Source: Levilactobacillus lanxiensis
Lineage (GTDB): Bacteria; Bacillota; Bacilli; Lactobacillales; Lactobacillaceae
Length of the DNA: 32,773 bases
NCBI RefSeq assembly: GCF_016861655.1
Contig: NZ_BOLN01000013.1
Coordinates: 1-32,773, forward strand
Direction of reading: 5' to 3'
A model generated the notes under the pieces. That model made no database searches. It was given only the letters and a program-made list of their open reading frames with translations, and had not been told where the DNA came from. The position numbers and the translations under genes were made by a program. This document shows positions 8,395 to 16,556 of the stretch, piece by piece; position 1 is the first letter of the stretch, and each line of letters begins with the position of its first letter.

Positions 8395-8637
8395 CTAATC
8401 GATACTGGTCACAGTGACGCCCTGTTCATCAAATTTCGCTAAAGTTTCTTTTAGAATAATACGGGCATCGTCATAACGAATCCCCGGGAGAATTGTGCTC
8501 ACAAAGTTTCCTGTGAGTTGACCGGCAACGACTTCTGGTGAAACGTGGACGTCTTGCCCCTTATCCGTGGACAACGTCACGCTCTCCCCCTCAGTCAGCC
8601 GTTCAACTAAGGGTAAAATTGGCATTTCCTGCATCAT
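8395..8637 (-). CDS. Small acidic protein, function unknown
   Basis: An 80-residue soluble, acidic protein with no signal peptide or membrane segment. The pattern includes TEGESVTLSTDKGQDVHVSP and an C-terminal helix ILKETLAKFDEQGV. I do not recognise the family. The frame can start from GTG 8646, but ATG 8637 has about 9-nt spacing to AAAGG and is preferred. It has its own terminator, so it is not strictly co-transcribed with the Mga-like gene downstream, although read-through is possible. It is divergent from the exopolysaccharide operon (218 nt between starts). Confidence 0.7.
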   Translation of the reverse strand: MMQEMPILPLVERLTEGESVTLSTDKGQDVHVSPEVVAGQLTGNFVSTILPGIRYDDARIILKETLAKFDEQGVTVTSID

Positions 8638-8797
8638 TTTGCTCACCCTTTCTCTTTCACTTTCTTCTATATTTTACCACGGCGACCAGTAACTAGTGTT
8701 CAGTACCGCTCGCAACCGGTAGCTTTCAAAATTTAATTTATGAAATGTTAGGATTTCGTCATTTTTCATTTTAACCTTTATTTTCAATCCCTAGCTG

Positions 8798-8806
8798 TGG
8801 TATGCT
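8798..8806 (+). promoter_or_regulatory. Extended -10 promoter of the exopolysaccharide operon
   Basis: TGG-TATGCT is an extended -10 without a clear -35 box. It sits about 50 nt before the first start codon. The same TGGTATGCT string precedes the AraC-type gene at 31939-31947. Confidence 0.5.
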
Positions 8807-8854
8807 GATAGCCGCTAATTAATAAGGTTAAATTCTAGGGGAGAATAATAAGTT

Positions 8855-10072
8855 ATGTGGTTTAACAAGCTAAATGCCGCTTTCGTGATCGGGTATCCAA
8901 TCTTTGTTTCCATCATTTGGATCACGGGTTGTCTGTTTTCGGGACTATTTCGCCGACGTCAGTCCCGAACTCTCTTAAACGAGAAGACGGCACCTTTCGT
9001 GTCGATCCTAGTCCCATCCCACAACGAAGCGGAGACTCTACACGCCGCCGTCCGTTCTTTAGCAGAATTAAACTATGAACGATACGAGCTGGTACTCATT
9101 GACGATTGTAGCAGTGATAATACGCTAAGCATTATGTCAGAACTCAAAGCCCAATGGTCCAACATCGCCATCACTATTGTGGCTTTACCCGTCAATCAAG
9201 GCAAGGCAAACGCCCTAAACGAAGGGCTTAAAGCCGCTAAAGGCGACTACATCATCGGCATCGATGCCGATAGTTTACTGGCACCCGACGCCGTCACGCA
9301 ACTGATGACCACGCTGACCTCACAGCCCGATTACGGTGCCGTGACCGGGAAGCCCGTCGTTCGTAATCGCTCCAACTTACTGAGTCGCCTCCAACTATTG
9401 GAATACATCGGGGTGATCGACCTCATCAAGAAGGCCCAGGCCTACCTGACCGGCTCGATTACCACCGTTTCTGGGGTCATCGTGGCCTTTCGCCGCGCGG
9501 CCTTAGAAGATGTAGGTGGCTGGAATCCGGCCGTCATGACTGAAGATATTGATATCACCTGGCGGATGTACCGTCACCACTGGCGCGTTGCCTACGAACC
9601 ACGCGCCATGTGCTGGATTCTGGTTCCCGAACGTTTACGGGGATTATTAAAGCAACGCCAGCGGTGGTCACGGGGTGGTTTGGAAGTTCTGGTAACTAAC
9701 TGGCGCGGCTTTTACCGTAATCCTTGGGGCCAACGTTTCCTGCTATTAGAGACCGTTGTCAGCAACCTGTGGGCCATTTCCACGGCACTCAGCGTCCTGA
9801 TCTACAGCATCAAGTTGGTGTTCTTGCACGATTTATCACTAGATGGCAACTTGCTGATCATTCTGTTGTGCCTGAGCGGTATTCAATTTACCGTCGGCTT
9901 TCTGGCTTCCCAAATGACCGCGAAGCTCGCCGGCCCGGAACTTCTGCTAGTCCCCATCTACGTGCTCTACTACTGGATGGTCAATCTGGTCAGTTGCCTG
10001 TCCGCTATCGCATCTTACTTCGTCAGTCCACAACGCAAAGGGACCTGGCGTAGTCCAGATCGGGGGTTATAA
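8855..10072 (+). CDS. pgaC: Family 2 glycosyltransferase, poly-N-acetylglucosamine synthase type
   Basis: Membrane processive beta-glycosyltransferase resembling PgaC/IcaA, which polymerises UDP-GlcNAc into beta-1,6-GlcNAc polymer at the inner face of the membrane and feeds it through its own helices. The 405-residue protein has a TM helix at about 8-30, then the GT2 core. Seen are DD (83-84), DAD (137-139), TED (229-231) and QRQRW (267-271), the full D,D,D,QxxRW set. Four or so helices follow (300-395). SD AGGGGAG is 11 nt ahead of ATG. It is first of three genes; the next starts 2 nt after its stop. Sugar specificity is inferred from the neighbours. Confidence 0.9.
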   Translation: MWFNKLNAAFVIGYPIFVSIIWITGCLFSGLFRRRQSRTLLNEKTAPFVSILVPSHNEAETLHAAVRSLAELNYERYELVLIDDCSSDNTLSIMSELKAQWSNIAITIVALPVNQGKANALNEGLKAAKGDYIIGIDADSLLAPDAVTQLMTTLTSQPDYGAVTGKPVVRNRSNLLSRLQLLEYIGVIDLIKKAQAYLTGSITTVSGVIVAFRRAALEDVGGWNPAVMTEDIDITWRMYRHHWRVAYEPRAMCWILVPERLRGLLKQRQRWSRGGLEVLVTNWRGFYRNPWGQRFLLLETVVSNLWAISTALSVLIYSIKLVFLHDLSLDGNLLIILLCLSGIQFTVGFLASQMTAKLAGPELLLVPIYVLYYWMVNLVSCLSAIASYFVSPQRKGTWRSPDRGL

Positions 10073-10074
10073 AC

Positions 10075-10368
10075 ATGAAATTACAAAATTTTGATCCAGT
10101 TATTCGGCACAAAACGAGCCGCACTAGTCGCATCGTCCGGGCCATCCTTTTAATTGTCCTGTGGGTCTTCGTGGCCCTGGTCGTTTTTGCCAACATCAGC
10201 TTTAGCCTGGGATGGTACAGCGATGGCTTAGTCAGCCTGTACCTGGTGCTCAACCTACAGCCCCACGCCAACAATAATCTCTTGATTCTGATTGGTATTC
10301 TACTGCTCATCGTCCCCGTGTACTGCGGTTGGCGGTGGCATCAACTGACGAAGGAGGCCCGTTCATGA
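10075..10368 (+). CDS. pgaD: PgaD/IcaD-like small membrane subunit
   Basis: 97 residues with two TM segments (about 22-47 and 66-87), a basic N-terminus and a basic tail. Small two-helix proteins in this position (PgaD, IcaD) bind and activate the GlcNAc polymerase; PgaD contributes to c-di-GMP sensing in Gram-negatives. Sequence similarity alone is weak, so the call rests on size, topology and place between synthase and deacetylase. It starts 2 nt after pgaC and its stop overlaps the start of the deacetylase by 4 nt (ATGA), indicating translational coupling. Confidence 0.72.
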   Translation: MKLQNFDPVIRHKTSRTSRIVRAILLIVLWVFVALVVFANISFSLGWYSDGLVSLYLVLNLQPHANNNLLILIGILLLIVPVYCGWRWHQLTKEARS

Positions 10369-11252
10369 GTCGTCACATTCGCCAAGGCCTACTGGTCGTC
10401 TTGCTCCTGACCCTGGTTTTCACCCTGGGCTGGACCTATGACCGCCAAGCCGCCAAGCAACACGAAACAGAAGAAAGCTACGCCCTACCTGCTCGCTATG
10501 AAAAAATGAAAGACGGCATCATGGTCTTCTGTTATCACCGGGTCTTAAAGGATTCGATGTCCACAGAAATCGCCCAAAAGCTGTCTAACAACTCGCAACT
10601 GCATGAATTCAACGTGCCTGCGAGTGCGTTTGCCAAGCAGATGGCCTTCTTAAAGAAGCATCACATCAAGGTCATCTCGGCCTCGACCATGACCCGGATG
10701 ATACAGTCACACCGCCCCATCAAGGGGAAATACGTGGTCCTGACCTTCGATGATATCGACCGCAGTGTGATTGACAACGCCATCCCCGTGATGCGCCACT
10801 ACAATTTTCCGTTCACGACCTTCGTGATCACGGGGAACACCGGCCGCTACCGAGAAGGCAGTCAAATGGCCACCTGGTCTCAGATCAAGGGCGCCCAAGA
10901 CGAAGCCGGGCACCTGATGACCCTGGGGTTACACACCCACAACATGCACTATTTAGACAGCAAGATGCAACCGGTTTTCCTGGAACCCCATACGTTTGGT
11001 AAATTCCAAAAGGACTTTGCCACTTCGGTCACGGAACTGAAGGAACACACCGGCGTAACGGCCACGTCCTTTGCCTACCCTTATGGTGGTGGGACGCGCC
11101 AGATCAACAACTTCCTCGCCCAACAAGATTTGGACTGGGTCGCTACCTTGGATTCCGGCATCGTTTCCAGCCAGACCAATCTGAACGAAACGCCACGCTT
11201 GATTATCAACCAAGAGAGTTGGCCCTCCATCAGCGGCTGGCTTGTCAAATAG
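10365..11252 (+). CDS. Membrane-anchored polysaccharide deacetylase (IcaB/PgaB type)
   Basis: Predicted extracellular enzyme removing some acetyl groups from poly-N-acetylglucosamine, which makes the polymer cationic and surface-binding. Of 295 residues, 7-25 form a signal anchor. A NodB-type carbohydrate esterase 4 domain follows, with TFDD (127-130, catalytic Asp and metal Asp), HTHNMH (190-195, metal His) and AYPYGGGTR (237-245). SD GGAGG is 8 nt before the ATG inside the end of pgaD. A longer reading from TTG 10329 is not supported. No icaC-like acyltransferase gene follows; instead repeat R3 and a terminator end the operon. Confidence 0.87.
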   Translation: MSRHIRQGLLVVLLLTLVFTLGWTYDRQAAKQHETEESYALPARYEKMKDGIMVFCYHRVLKDSMSTEIAQKLSNNSQLHEFNVPASAFAKQMAFLKKHHIKVISASTMTRMIQSHRPIKGKYVVLTFDDIDRSVIDNAIPVMRHYNFPFTTFVITGNTGRYREGSQMATWSQIKGAQDEAGHLMTLGLHTHNMHYLDSKMQPVFLEPHTFGKFQKDFATSVTELKEHTGVTATSFAYPYGGGTRQINNFLAQQDLDWVATLDSGIVSSQTNLNETPRLIINQESWPSISGWLVK

Positions 11253-11280
11253 ACGGTACAACGCAACCCAGGTCGTTGGT

Positions 11281-11464
11281 CGTTCCCGACGGCGGAGTCA
11301 AGGTGCCCTGCTATGGGGTCGGTTCCAGACTGAAAACCGGTCTTCCACCTCGACTTTGAGCCCTAAAACCGGTCTCAAAGGTCGCCCCCTGGTCTAGGCT
11401 GGTACCCAGCCAAGACCAGCGACACAGCTGGTCACCTTGATCCGCCTCTGGTCACTGAAATTGG
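11281..11464 (+). repeat. Structured intergenic repeat R3 (subtype 1)
   Basis: Begins CGTTCCCGA, ends TCACTGAAATTGG. Closing helix GGCGGA-gt-CAAGGTG with CACCTTG-a-TCCGCC; P1 GGT-tcc-AGAC / GTCT-tcc-ACC; P2 CTTTGAG/CTCAAAG; P3 base CTGGTCT/AGACCAG and GGCTGG/CCAGCC. It starts 28 nt after the deacetylase stop in sense, ahead of the operon terminator. Confidence 0.92.
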
Positions 11465-11526
11465 TTGACTTGTACCGTCCCTTCAGATTGATATAACACC
11501 TTCAATATTACTAATCAGCAACGATT

Positions 11527-11575
11527 AAAAGCGCCTCATCCACCTGCCTTAAGGGCAATTTGGATGAGGCGTTTT
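11527..11575 (+). terminator. Terminator of the exopolysaccharide operon
   Basis: CGCCTCATCCA pairs with TGGATGAGGCG (11 bp) around an inner TGCC/GGCA, followed by TTTT. The A tract on the left side lets it act on both strands. Confidence 0.85.
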
Positions 11576-11605
11576 CTGTTAGTCGGACATTTACTAACCC
11601 ACGAC

Positions 11606-11643
11606 AAAACGCCCACCAGCAAAGGACTGGTGGACGTTATTTT
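11606..11643 (-). terminator. Terminator of the NCS1 permease gene
   Basis: On the minus strand ACGtCCACCAG pairs with CTGGTGGgCGT and is followed by TTTT; a T tract is present on the other strand too. Confidence 0.82.
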
Positions 11644-11705
11644 AGTTGTTTGACCGACCTAGTTCACCGTTTGTGAGGCACTGCCCCACCACTAGGCTGT
11701 GACGT

Positions 11706-13109
11706 TTACGCGTGAATCGATTGTTTCTGAGTTAGTCGCATGCCAACCCAGTAGATGACCGCCGTGATGGCCATTGCCAGGAACGTGGCCCCGACCGTCG
11801 TCGCAATCACTGGCACCTGTTTCAAGCCCCAGTACGCGACCACGCCGAGCACCCAACTAGCAACTGCCACCCAGTTCACCCCATGGGCATACCAGTAAGC
11901 GCCCCGAATCTTGGTGAACTCACCTAAGCGGTAGTCCTTGCGTTTCAAGAAGAAATAATCCACTAAGAATACGGCAATTTCTGGCCCGAGGAACATGCCG
12001 ATACCATCTAAGAAGGTCTCGAACACATCCAGGAAGCTGGCCAGGTACACCGGAATGAACGTGACTAACGTGGCCGCAATCGTCACCAACCACAGGCTCA
12101 CGTTCAGCGACAGGCGGTGCGTCATGTTGGTCAGGGCCGAGCCCGCCGACATTAAATTGACGGCATTGGCCGTGGTACTCGTGAGCACGATGACCAACAG
12201 GGCAATCACGCCCAGTCCTAGTTTAGCCGCAACCGTACTAGGGTCCGAATTATTGGGGTCGAAATGGTTTAGCGAAACCGCCGTGCCAATCGTGGCAAAT
12301 AAGCCAATGAAGGCAAACCAGAAGAGCCCCACGTTAGCCCCCAGAAATGACGCCGTGGTTGCCGCAGACTTCTTGGCCGTGAAACGGCTAAAGTCCGAGG
12401 CCGCCGTGACCCACGCCAAGTTGAAGGCGGCTAACGTATCGGCCGCCATCCCCGAAGACATCCGGAGACTCGTCGGCGCTTGCCACGCCAAGATTTCGTG
12501 AAAAGAGACCGTCCGAAAAACCACGACGGATTCCCACAATACAAAGATCACGACCAGGACGATGCCGACCCGTTCAATCAATTGAACCGACCGCGCGCCC
12601 AAGGAAATACTTAATAAATGCAGCACACTCATGATTAGAATGCCGACAATCAGGCCAAAGGTCCCGCCTGGCTTGCCGTAAAGGGGCCAGCCAAAGAGCT
12701 CGCCAAAAATATAGCTGATCGACGTGGCGGCGATAAACGTGTTCACAGCCGCCCAGCCGATGAATTGAATCACATTAATTGCGGAGGGAATCAGACTCCC
12801 CCGTAAACCAAATGAAGCGCGAGTGAGCGCCATGGCTGGTACGCCGGTGCGATACCCCATGTAACTGGCAACCGCCAGCAGGGCATAGGAAATCAGGCCA
12901 ACAATCACCAGAGTCGTCGATGCCGTGACAAAGCCACAGGCCGCGATGACCCCACCGATGTACCACGTTCCGTTATTGGCGTTAGCGCCAATCCAAGTCG
13001 CAAATAGATCCCAATTAGACATCCGCCGATGAGCCAAGGAAATGGCCTCGACCCGCCCAAAACTGGGCGTCTTCTGGGTGCTAGCAACTGTTTTAACCTC
13101 TTGTGCCAT
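11706..13109 (-). CDS. NCS1-family nucleobase permease (cytosine/purine type)
   Basis: Integral membrane symporter of the nucleobase:cation symporter-1 family, 467 residues with about 12 TM helices. N-terminal RRMSNWDLFATWIGANANNG (about 29-48) is the characteristic NCS1 segment around TM1. The TM6 region AFNLAWVTAASDFSRF and the residues around LTSTTANAVNL are also NCS1-like. Substrates of relatives include cytosine, purines, allantoin and the thiamine precursor HMP, and the sequence does not settle which. The deoxyribosyltransferase gene upstream (same strand, about 500 nt away, separate transcript) makes a nucleobase plausible. ATG has AAAGGTG about 7 nt ahead. Confidence 0.87.
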   Translation of the reverse strand: MAQEVKTVASTQKTPSFGRVEAISLAHRRMSNWDLFATWIGANANNGTWYIGGVIAACGFVTASTTLVIVGLISYALLAVASYMGYRTGVPAMALTRASFGLRGSLIPSAINVIQFIGWAAVNTFIAATSISYIFGELFGWPLYGKPGGTFGLIVGILIMSVLHLLSISLGARSVQLIERVGIVLVVIFVLWESVVVFRTVSFHEILAWQAPTSLRMSSGMAADTLAAFNLAWVTAASDFSRFTAKKSAATTASFLGANVGLFWFAFIGLFATIGTAVSLNHFDPNNSDPSTVAAKLGLGVIALLVIVLTSTTANAVNLMSAGSALTNMTHRLSLNVSLWLVTIAATLVTFIPVYLASFLDVFETFLDGIGMFLGPEIAVFLVDYFFLKRKDYRLGEFTKIRGAYWYAHGVNWVAVASWVLGVVAYWGLKQVPVIATTVGATFLAMAITAVIYWVGMRLTQKQSIHA

Positions 13110-13402
13110 GGTTTCTCACCTTTCGCTTGGTTTGGCTCAGGTGAAACCCGCAAGTGATTGGTGACTAGCAATGATTAAGCCACCAGATCATCTGAAGGCT
13201 CCGACTTTGCCACACCAATATTTTTAATTTTTATCCATAATGACGCTTAGTAAATTAAACCACTATCCAAATAGATGTATTCAAATAAGCTTAGCTGCAG
13301 AGCCAGTTTAAAATCAAACTACATACCAGCTAAAAAACCTTGTACAACCCTGGCCAATCAGACACAATCCTTAAATCAAATTGCGGGTCTCAGACAGTTT
13401 TA
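13110..13402 (-). other. Non-coding upstream region of the NCS1 permease
   Basis: An AT-rich stretch without a credible ORF. On the minus strand close to the gene there is a possible fold: GGTG...CACC enclosing AGCC-tt-CAG/CTG-gt-GGCT (about 13155-13215). It does not match the purine, TPP, preQ1 or PRPP riboswitch patterns I know. No convincing promoter was found, so regulation of the permease is undetermined. Confidence 0.35.
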
Positions 13403-13582
13403 GTCGCAGGACTGGTGAAAATGAGCCCAGCCGTAGGAGTTACCTTAGCGGGTCCCTCGCTTAGGTAACTGCTATCTTTGAGACTCGACTTTCGATGCTC
13501 AAAGTAAGCCTGGAGACCGCTCTTCGGCTCCAGGCGCGCGCCCACAGCGTCCCGGTCTCATTTGCCCCATCCCGGACGCGAC
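13403..13582 (-). repeat. Structured intergenic repeat R4 (subtype 2)
   Basis: Minus-strand copy. The outer helix joins GTCGC ... AAATGAG with CTCATTT ... GCGAC. P1 CCTGGAG/CTCCAGG; P2 CTTTGAG/CTCAAAG; P3 AGTTACCT/AGGTAACT with an inner AGCG/CGCT. It shares GCTGTGGG, P1 and P2 with subtype 1 but has a different closing helix. It starts 22 nt after the deoxyribosyltransferase stop, in sense. Confidence 0.88.
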
Positions 13583-13604
13583 CTCAACGACCAGTCAAAT
13601 TGGT

Positions 13605-14045
13605 TTAAAGGATTTCGCCGACGAACTCGCCCTTGGCCATTTTGTTAAAGTCATAGCTCTTAAAATCATCCACGTTCTTGGTGTACCAGTGCATGCTCTC
13701 GGTAATCATCAAGTTGACCGCTTCATCCTTTTCCTGTAAGGCCAGGATGGGCTTCTTACTCATCGTGGCCACACCCAACTCGTAGGCCGTGCCGGAGTCT
13801 AAGTTCTTGGCTTCAAAGTCGATCACCGTCACGATAACGTCTGCGGCTTCGATTTGGCCCATGTCCCGGTGGAAAATTTCCGTGGCCCACGGTTTCGTGA
13901 ACTGTTCGTTGGCGGCATCCTGGTGTAACCGGGGTGAGTAGTAATCAGTCACCGTCGGATTAGCAGCTAAAGCGGCTTCTAGGCGTTTGACCCGATCCAC
14001 CTGTTCGGGACTAAAAAACGGACTTGCAACATAAATCTGTGCCAT
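13605..14045 (-). CDS. Nucleoside 2-deoxyribosyltransferase
   Basis: Cytoplasmic enzyme of deoxynucleoside salvage that swaps the base of a 2'-deoxynucleoside for another free base; lactobacilli are the classical source. The 146-residue protein has the N-terminal YVASPFFSPEQ and the active-site segment DSGTAYELG, in which Glu89 fits the nucleophile that forms the deoxyribosyl-enzyme intermediate. It is slightly shorter than the roughly 157-residue characterised enzymes. ATG has GGAGG 9 nt upstream. The leader carries a PyrR-type attenuator and a good promoter; repeat R4 follows the stop. Base preference cannot be read from the sequence. Confidence 0.9.
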   Translation of the reverse strand: MAQIYVASPFFSPEQVDRVKRLEAALAANPTVTDYYSPRLHQDAANEQFTKPWATEIFHRDMGQIEAADVIVTVIDFEAKNLDSGTAYELGVATMSKKPILALQEKDEAVNLMITESMHWYTKNVDDFKSYDFNKMAKGEFVGEIL

Positions 14046-14088
14046 GAAAAAATTCCTCCAATGTTTTCATTTCAACCAGCCGGCCATG

Positions 14089-14185
14089 AAAAAAGCGGCC
14101 GGATCCCGCAAGGAGTCAGGCCGCTAGCTCACAATTTTGCTTAAAATAGTGAATTCTACCGGACCTTTGTTAGCCTCACGGGACT
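14089..14185 (-). promoter_or_regulatory. PyrR-type transcription attenuator
   Basis: On the minus strand AGTCCCGTGAGGCT (14172-14185) followed by AACAAAGG matches the PyrR-binding loop of pyrimidine leaders (AGUCCNGNGAGGCU). About 50 nt later AGCGGCC pairs with GGCCGCT (around TGACTCCTTGCGGGATCC) and a six-T tract follows (14089-14125), a terminator. By analogy with pyr operons, UMP/UTP-loaded PyrR would favour termination when pyrimidines are plentiful. Motif and terminator are seen; PyrR action is inferred. Confidence 0.8.
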
Positions 14186-14217
14186 AAGTTAAAAGGACTA
14201 TTTGGTTGTTGCTAGCT

Positions 14218-14246
14218 ATTATACGGACTTGAAAATGACTCGTCAA
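14218..14246 (-). promoter_or_regulatory. Promoter of the deoxyribosyltransferase gene
   Basis: Minus strand -35 TTGACG (14241-14246), 17-bp spacer, -10 TATAAT (14218-14223), about 30 nt before the PyrR motif. Confidence 0.88.
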
Positions 14247-14412
14247 TCGTCATTTTCACAAATTCAGGTAACGTTAACCGGTTGATGCCCGACAGACGTA
14301 GTCTCTGTCGCTGTTGCATTAATTTTTAAGCGCTAACGCGTCCATCACGTCAAAATATTTACCCCTAAATCCATCCATTTTGCCGGATATTTCCAAACCA
14401 TTTCGGTCAAGG

Positions 14413-14441
14413 TTGTCAACTATGCGTTGGCTTGATACACT
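14413..14441 (+). promoter_or_regulatory. Promoter of the PH-domain gene pair
   Basis: -35 TTGTCA (14413-14418), 17-bp spacer, -10 TACACT (14436-14441). It lies inside a longer open frame and supports the later ATG at 14470. Confidence 0.7.
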
Positions 14442-14469
14442 GGAATTATCACAGGGAGGAGTCACACAC

Positions 14470-14949
14470 ATGGAACAACCACAGACCCATCAATTACCAC
14501 CCCGCATCAAGCGTATCTGGGGCTTTAGCGCCCTCGGCAGCCTACTCGCCTTACTGGTCCTCGACGGCCTGATCTGGCTCGCCTACAAATTCTGGGACTG
14601 GCCCCTTTGGCTGGTCATTTTCTTCTTAATCCTAACCGTCATCGAGCCCACGATTGAAACGGGCTTGATTCCCTACCGTTACCGCTTTACCCGCTACCAG
14701 ATCACCGACCTGGCCGTGGAAATGCAGGCCGGCTTCATTTTTCAGAAGCGGGTCGCCATCCCCATTGCGCGGGTGCAGAACGTCACGCTAAATGCCGGTC
14801 CCTTACTACAGTGGCAGAAATTAACCAAGGTCTCCATCGCCACGGCCGCCACCAGCCACGACATCGAGGGCCTAGAACTACCAGAAGCTGAGCGTCTCCG
14901 TGAACAAATCATGCGGTTGGCGCAGGAGGCCCGCCATGACCAAGCCTAA
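14470..14949 (+). CDS. ydbS: Bacterial PH-domain membrane protein, YdbS-like
   Basis: 159 residues: two adjacent TM helices (about 23-42 and 46-66) followed by a bacterial PH-like (bPH2, formerly DUF304) domain, recognisable from YRYRFTRYQITDLAVEMQAG and the VAIPIARVQNVTL strand pattern. In Bacillus subtilis the ydbS-ydbT pair affects resistance to an antimicrobial peptide from a relative; the molecular activity is unknown. An upstream start at 14380 would lie before the promoter, so ATG 14470 with GGAGG at 10 nt is used. The following gene overlaps its end by 14 nt. Confidence 0.85.
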   Translation: MEQPQTHQLPPRIKRIWGFSALGSLLALLVLDGLIWLAYKFWDWPLWLVIFFLILTVIEPTIETGLIPYRYRFTRYQITDLAVEMQAGFIFQKRVAIPIARVQNVTLNAGPLLQWQKLTKVSIATAATSHDIEGLELPEAERLREQIMRLAQEARHDQA

Positions 14950-16378
14950 GCGCACCCATCCGTTGGGCCTGCTCCAACATATTGCGAAATCATTTAAGGA
15001 TTATTGGTATTTAATTATTCTGTTGTTCACCCAGCGTGAGACGGATTCCATCTGGTTTTGGGCCATCATCACGTTGCTGGTCATGGCCTTTATCATCGAT
15101 CCGCTTGCCAAATGGCTGACCCTGACCTACGTGGTCGACCCGGATGCCGTCATCATTCATTCCGGCGTCTTCGTCCGGCACCATGAGCACATCCCCTATT
15201 CCCGGATTCAAACGGTCCAGAGCAAGCAGTGGTTTTACCTGAAACCGTTCAAGTTGGAAGAAGTCCTGATTGAAACTGCTAGCCACGAGGACAAGGCACC
15301 TGAAGCTCGACTGGCCGCGGTTCCAACCAGTGTGGCCGTTGAGATTGAACGTCGTCGGCAAGCCAATCTGGCACCAATCACTGACGCCTCAGCGACCAGC
15401 GAGGCAACGTCAACCACGGAAGCACCTAGCGCTACAACAGATTTACACTACCAGATCAACAACGGGGATTTGATCAAATTTGGGCTCACATCGCTCATCT
15501 TCATTCCGTTTCTGCTGGTACTGCTGGGGCTCTACAACAAGGTTCCCCGGTCTCTATCCGATCACCTGATTGCGGATGCGAGTCACTTGGCCTTGGCGCT
15601 GTTGATTGGCGGTGCTCTGGTCATCATCGTTGTCGCCTGGCTGGGCGCCTTTCTCTGGACGCTGACCCGCTACTACCACTTCGAACTCACGCGCCGAGAC
15701 GACAACTTGATTACGGCCAAGGGACTATTTCAACGCAACACCATCACCGCGCCACTCAATCGATTACAGGCCGTTCGCATCAAGCAAAATATTTTGCGGC
15801 AGTGGCTCCATCTCCAAACGGTCCAGATTCTGATTGCCTCCAAGGCCGCGAGTGATGACGATGATAACGACCTAGTTGTGATGCCGGTCATTCCGACGCC
15901 GGCCGTCTACACGGTCATGCACCCGTTCATTGACTGGCTGCCCGCCCAACGGCCCGACCTCAGCCAGCTGACCGTTCCCCGGAGTTGGTATCAAATTCGT
16001 AATGCTCTGCTCATCGTGGCCGCCCCGGTGGCCCTGCTCTGGTGGCTGTTTCCCAGTTGGGGCTGGGTCGGCCTGATTCTGCTGCCCATCGCTGCCACGC
16101 AGGGGCGCTACGCCGCACGCAATACCGGGGGCAAACTCATCACCCCAACGTTGCTGGCCTTACAGACAGGGAACTTTTGGACCCGCGAGGTCTACTACGT
16201 GCCGGTCGATAAGATTCAGTCCATGAAGTTGAAACGGTCCATTTGGATGAAACGCACTCACCTCGCGCACCTGACCATCAACGTGCGCCACGGCAACAAG
16301 AATCAGTCGATTCACCTGCGTTACCTCGCCGTAGCCGCAGCGAACGACATTTATCAATGGTACCTGCACCAAGCCTAA
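14936..16378 (+). CDS. ydbT: Bacterial PH-domain membrane protein, YdbT-like
   Basis: 480 residues with several TM pairs (about 20-60, 180-235 and 358-395) alternating with three bPH2 domains. Each domain shows the family pattern of an arginine/isoleucine-rich strand (IPYSRIQTVQS near 85-95; APLNRLQAVRI near 275-285; VPVDKIQSMKL near 422-432). A Ser/Thr/Ala-rich linker lies at about 145-168. SD GGAGG precedes the ATG, which lies within the end of ydbS, so the two are translationally coupled and probably act together in the membrane. The operon ends in a terminator at 16395-16440. Confidence 0.85.
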   Translation: MTKPKRTHPLGLLQHIAKSFKDYWYLIILLFTQRETDSIWFWAIITLLVMAFIIDPLAKWLTLTYVVDPDAVIIHSGVFVRHHEHIPYSRIQTVQSKQWFYLKPFKLEEVLIETASHEDKAPEARLAAVPTSVAVEIERRRQANLAPITDASATSEATSTTEAPSATTDLHYQINNGDLIKFGLTSLIFIPFLLVLLGLYNKVPRSLSDHLIADASHLALALLIGGALVIIVVAWLGAFLWTLTRYYHFELTRRDDNLITAKGLFQRNTITAPLNRLQAVRIKQNILRQWLHLQTVQILIASKAASDDDDNDLVVMPVIPTPAVYTVMHPFIDWLPAQRPDLSQLTVPRSWYQIRNALLIVAAPVALLWWLFPSWGWVGLILLPIAATQGRYAARNTGGKLITPTLLALQTGNFWTREVYYVPVDKIQSMKLKRSIWMKRTHLAHLTINVRHGNKNQSIHLRYLAVAAANDIYQWYLHQA

Positions 16379-16394
16379 CTGATTTTTCCAACAC

Positions 16395-16440
16395 AAAAGA
16401 CGCGATACCTGCCAATTAATGACAGATACCGCGTCTTTTT
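16395..16440 (+). terminator. Terminator of the PH-domain operon
   Basis: AAGACGCG-a-TA-c-CTG pairs with CAG-a-TA-c-CGCGTCTT, followed by TTTTT; an A tract on the left makes it usable from the other strand. Confidence 0.85.
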
Positions 16441-16556
16441 GACCGCACCACGTTCCCCAACGTCTTGCGGTTCCCCTTGGCAACCACCCAACTTCCCCAA
16501 GCAGGTAATCACTGATATGACTTGTTTAATTGCCTACTCCGACTCACTCTCTAGCC

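Noticed and set aside
13110..13330. Riboswitch upstream of the NCS1 permease
   Set aside because: A small fold can be drawn, but none of the purine, TPP, preQ1 or PRPP patterns is present.
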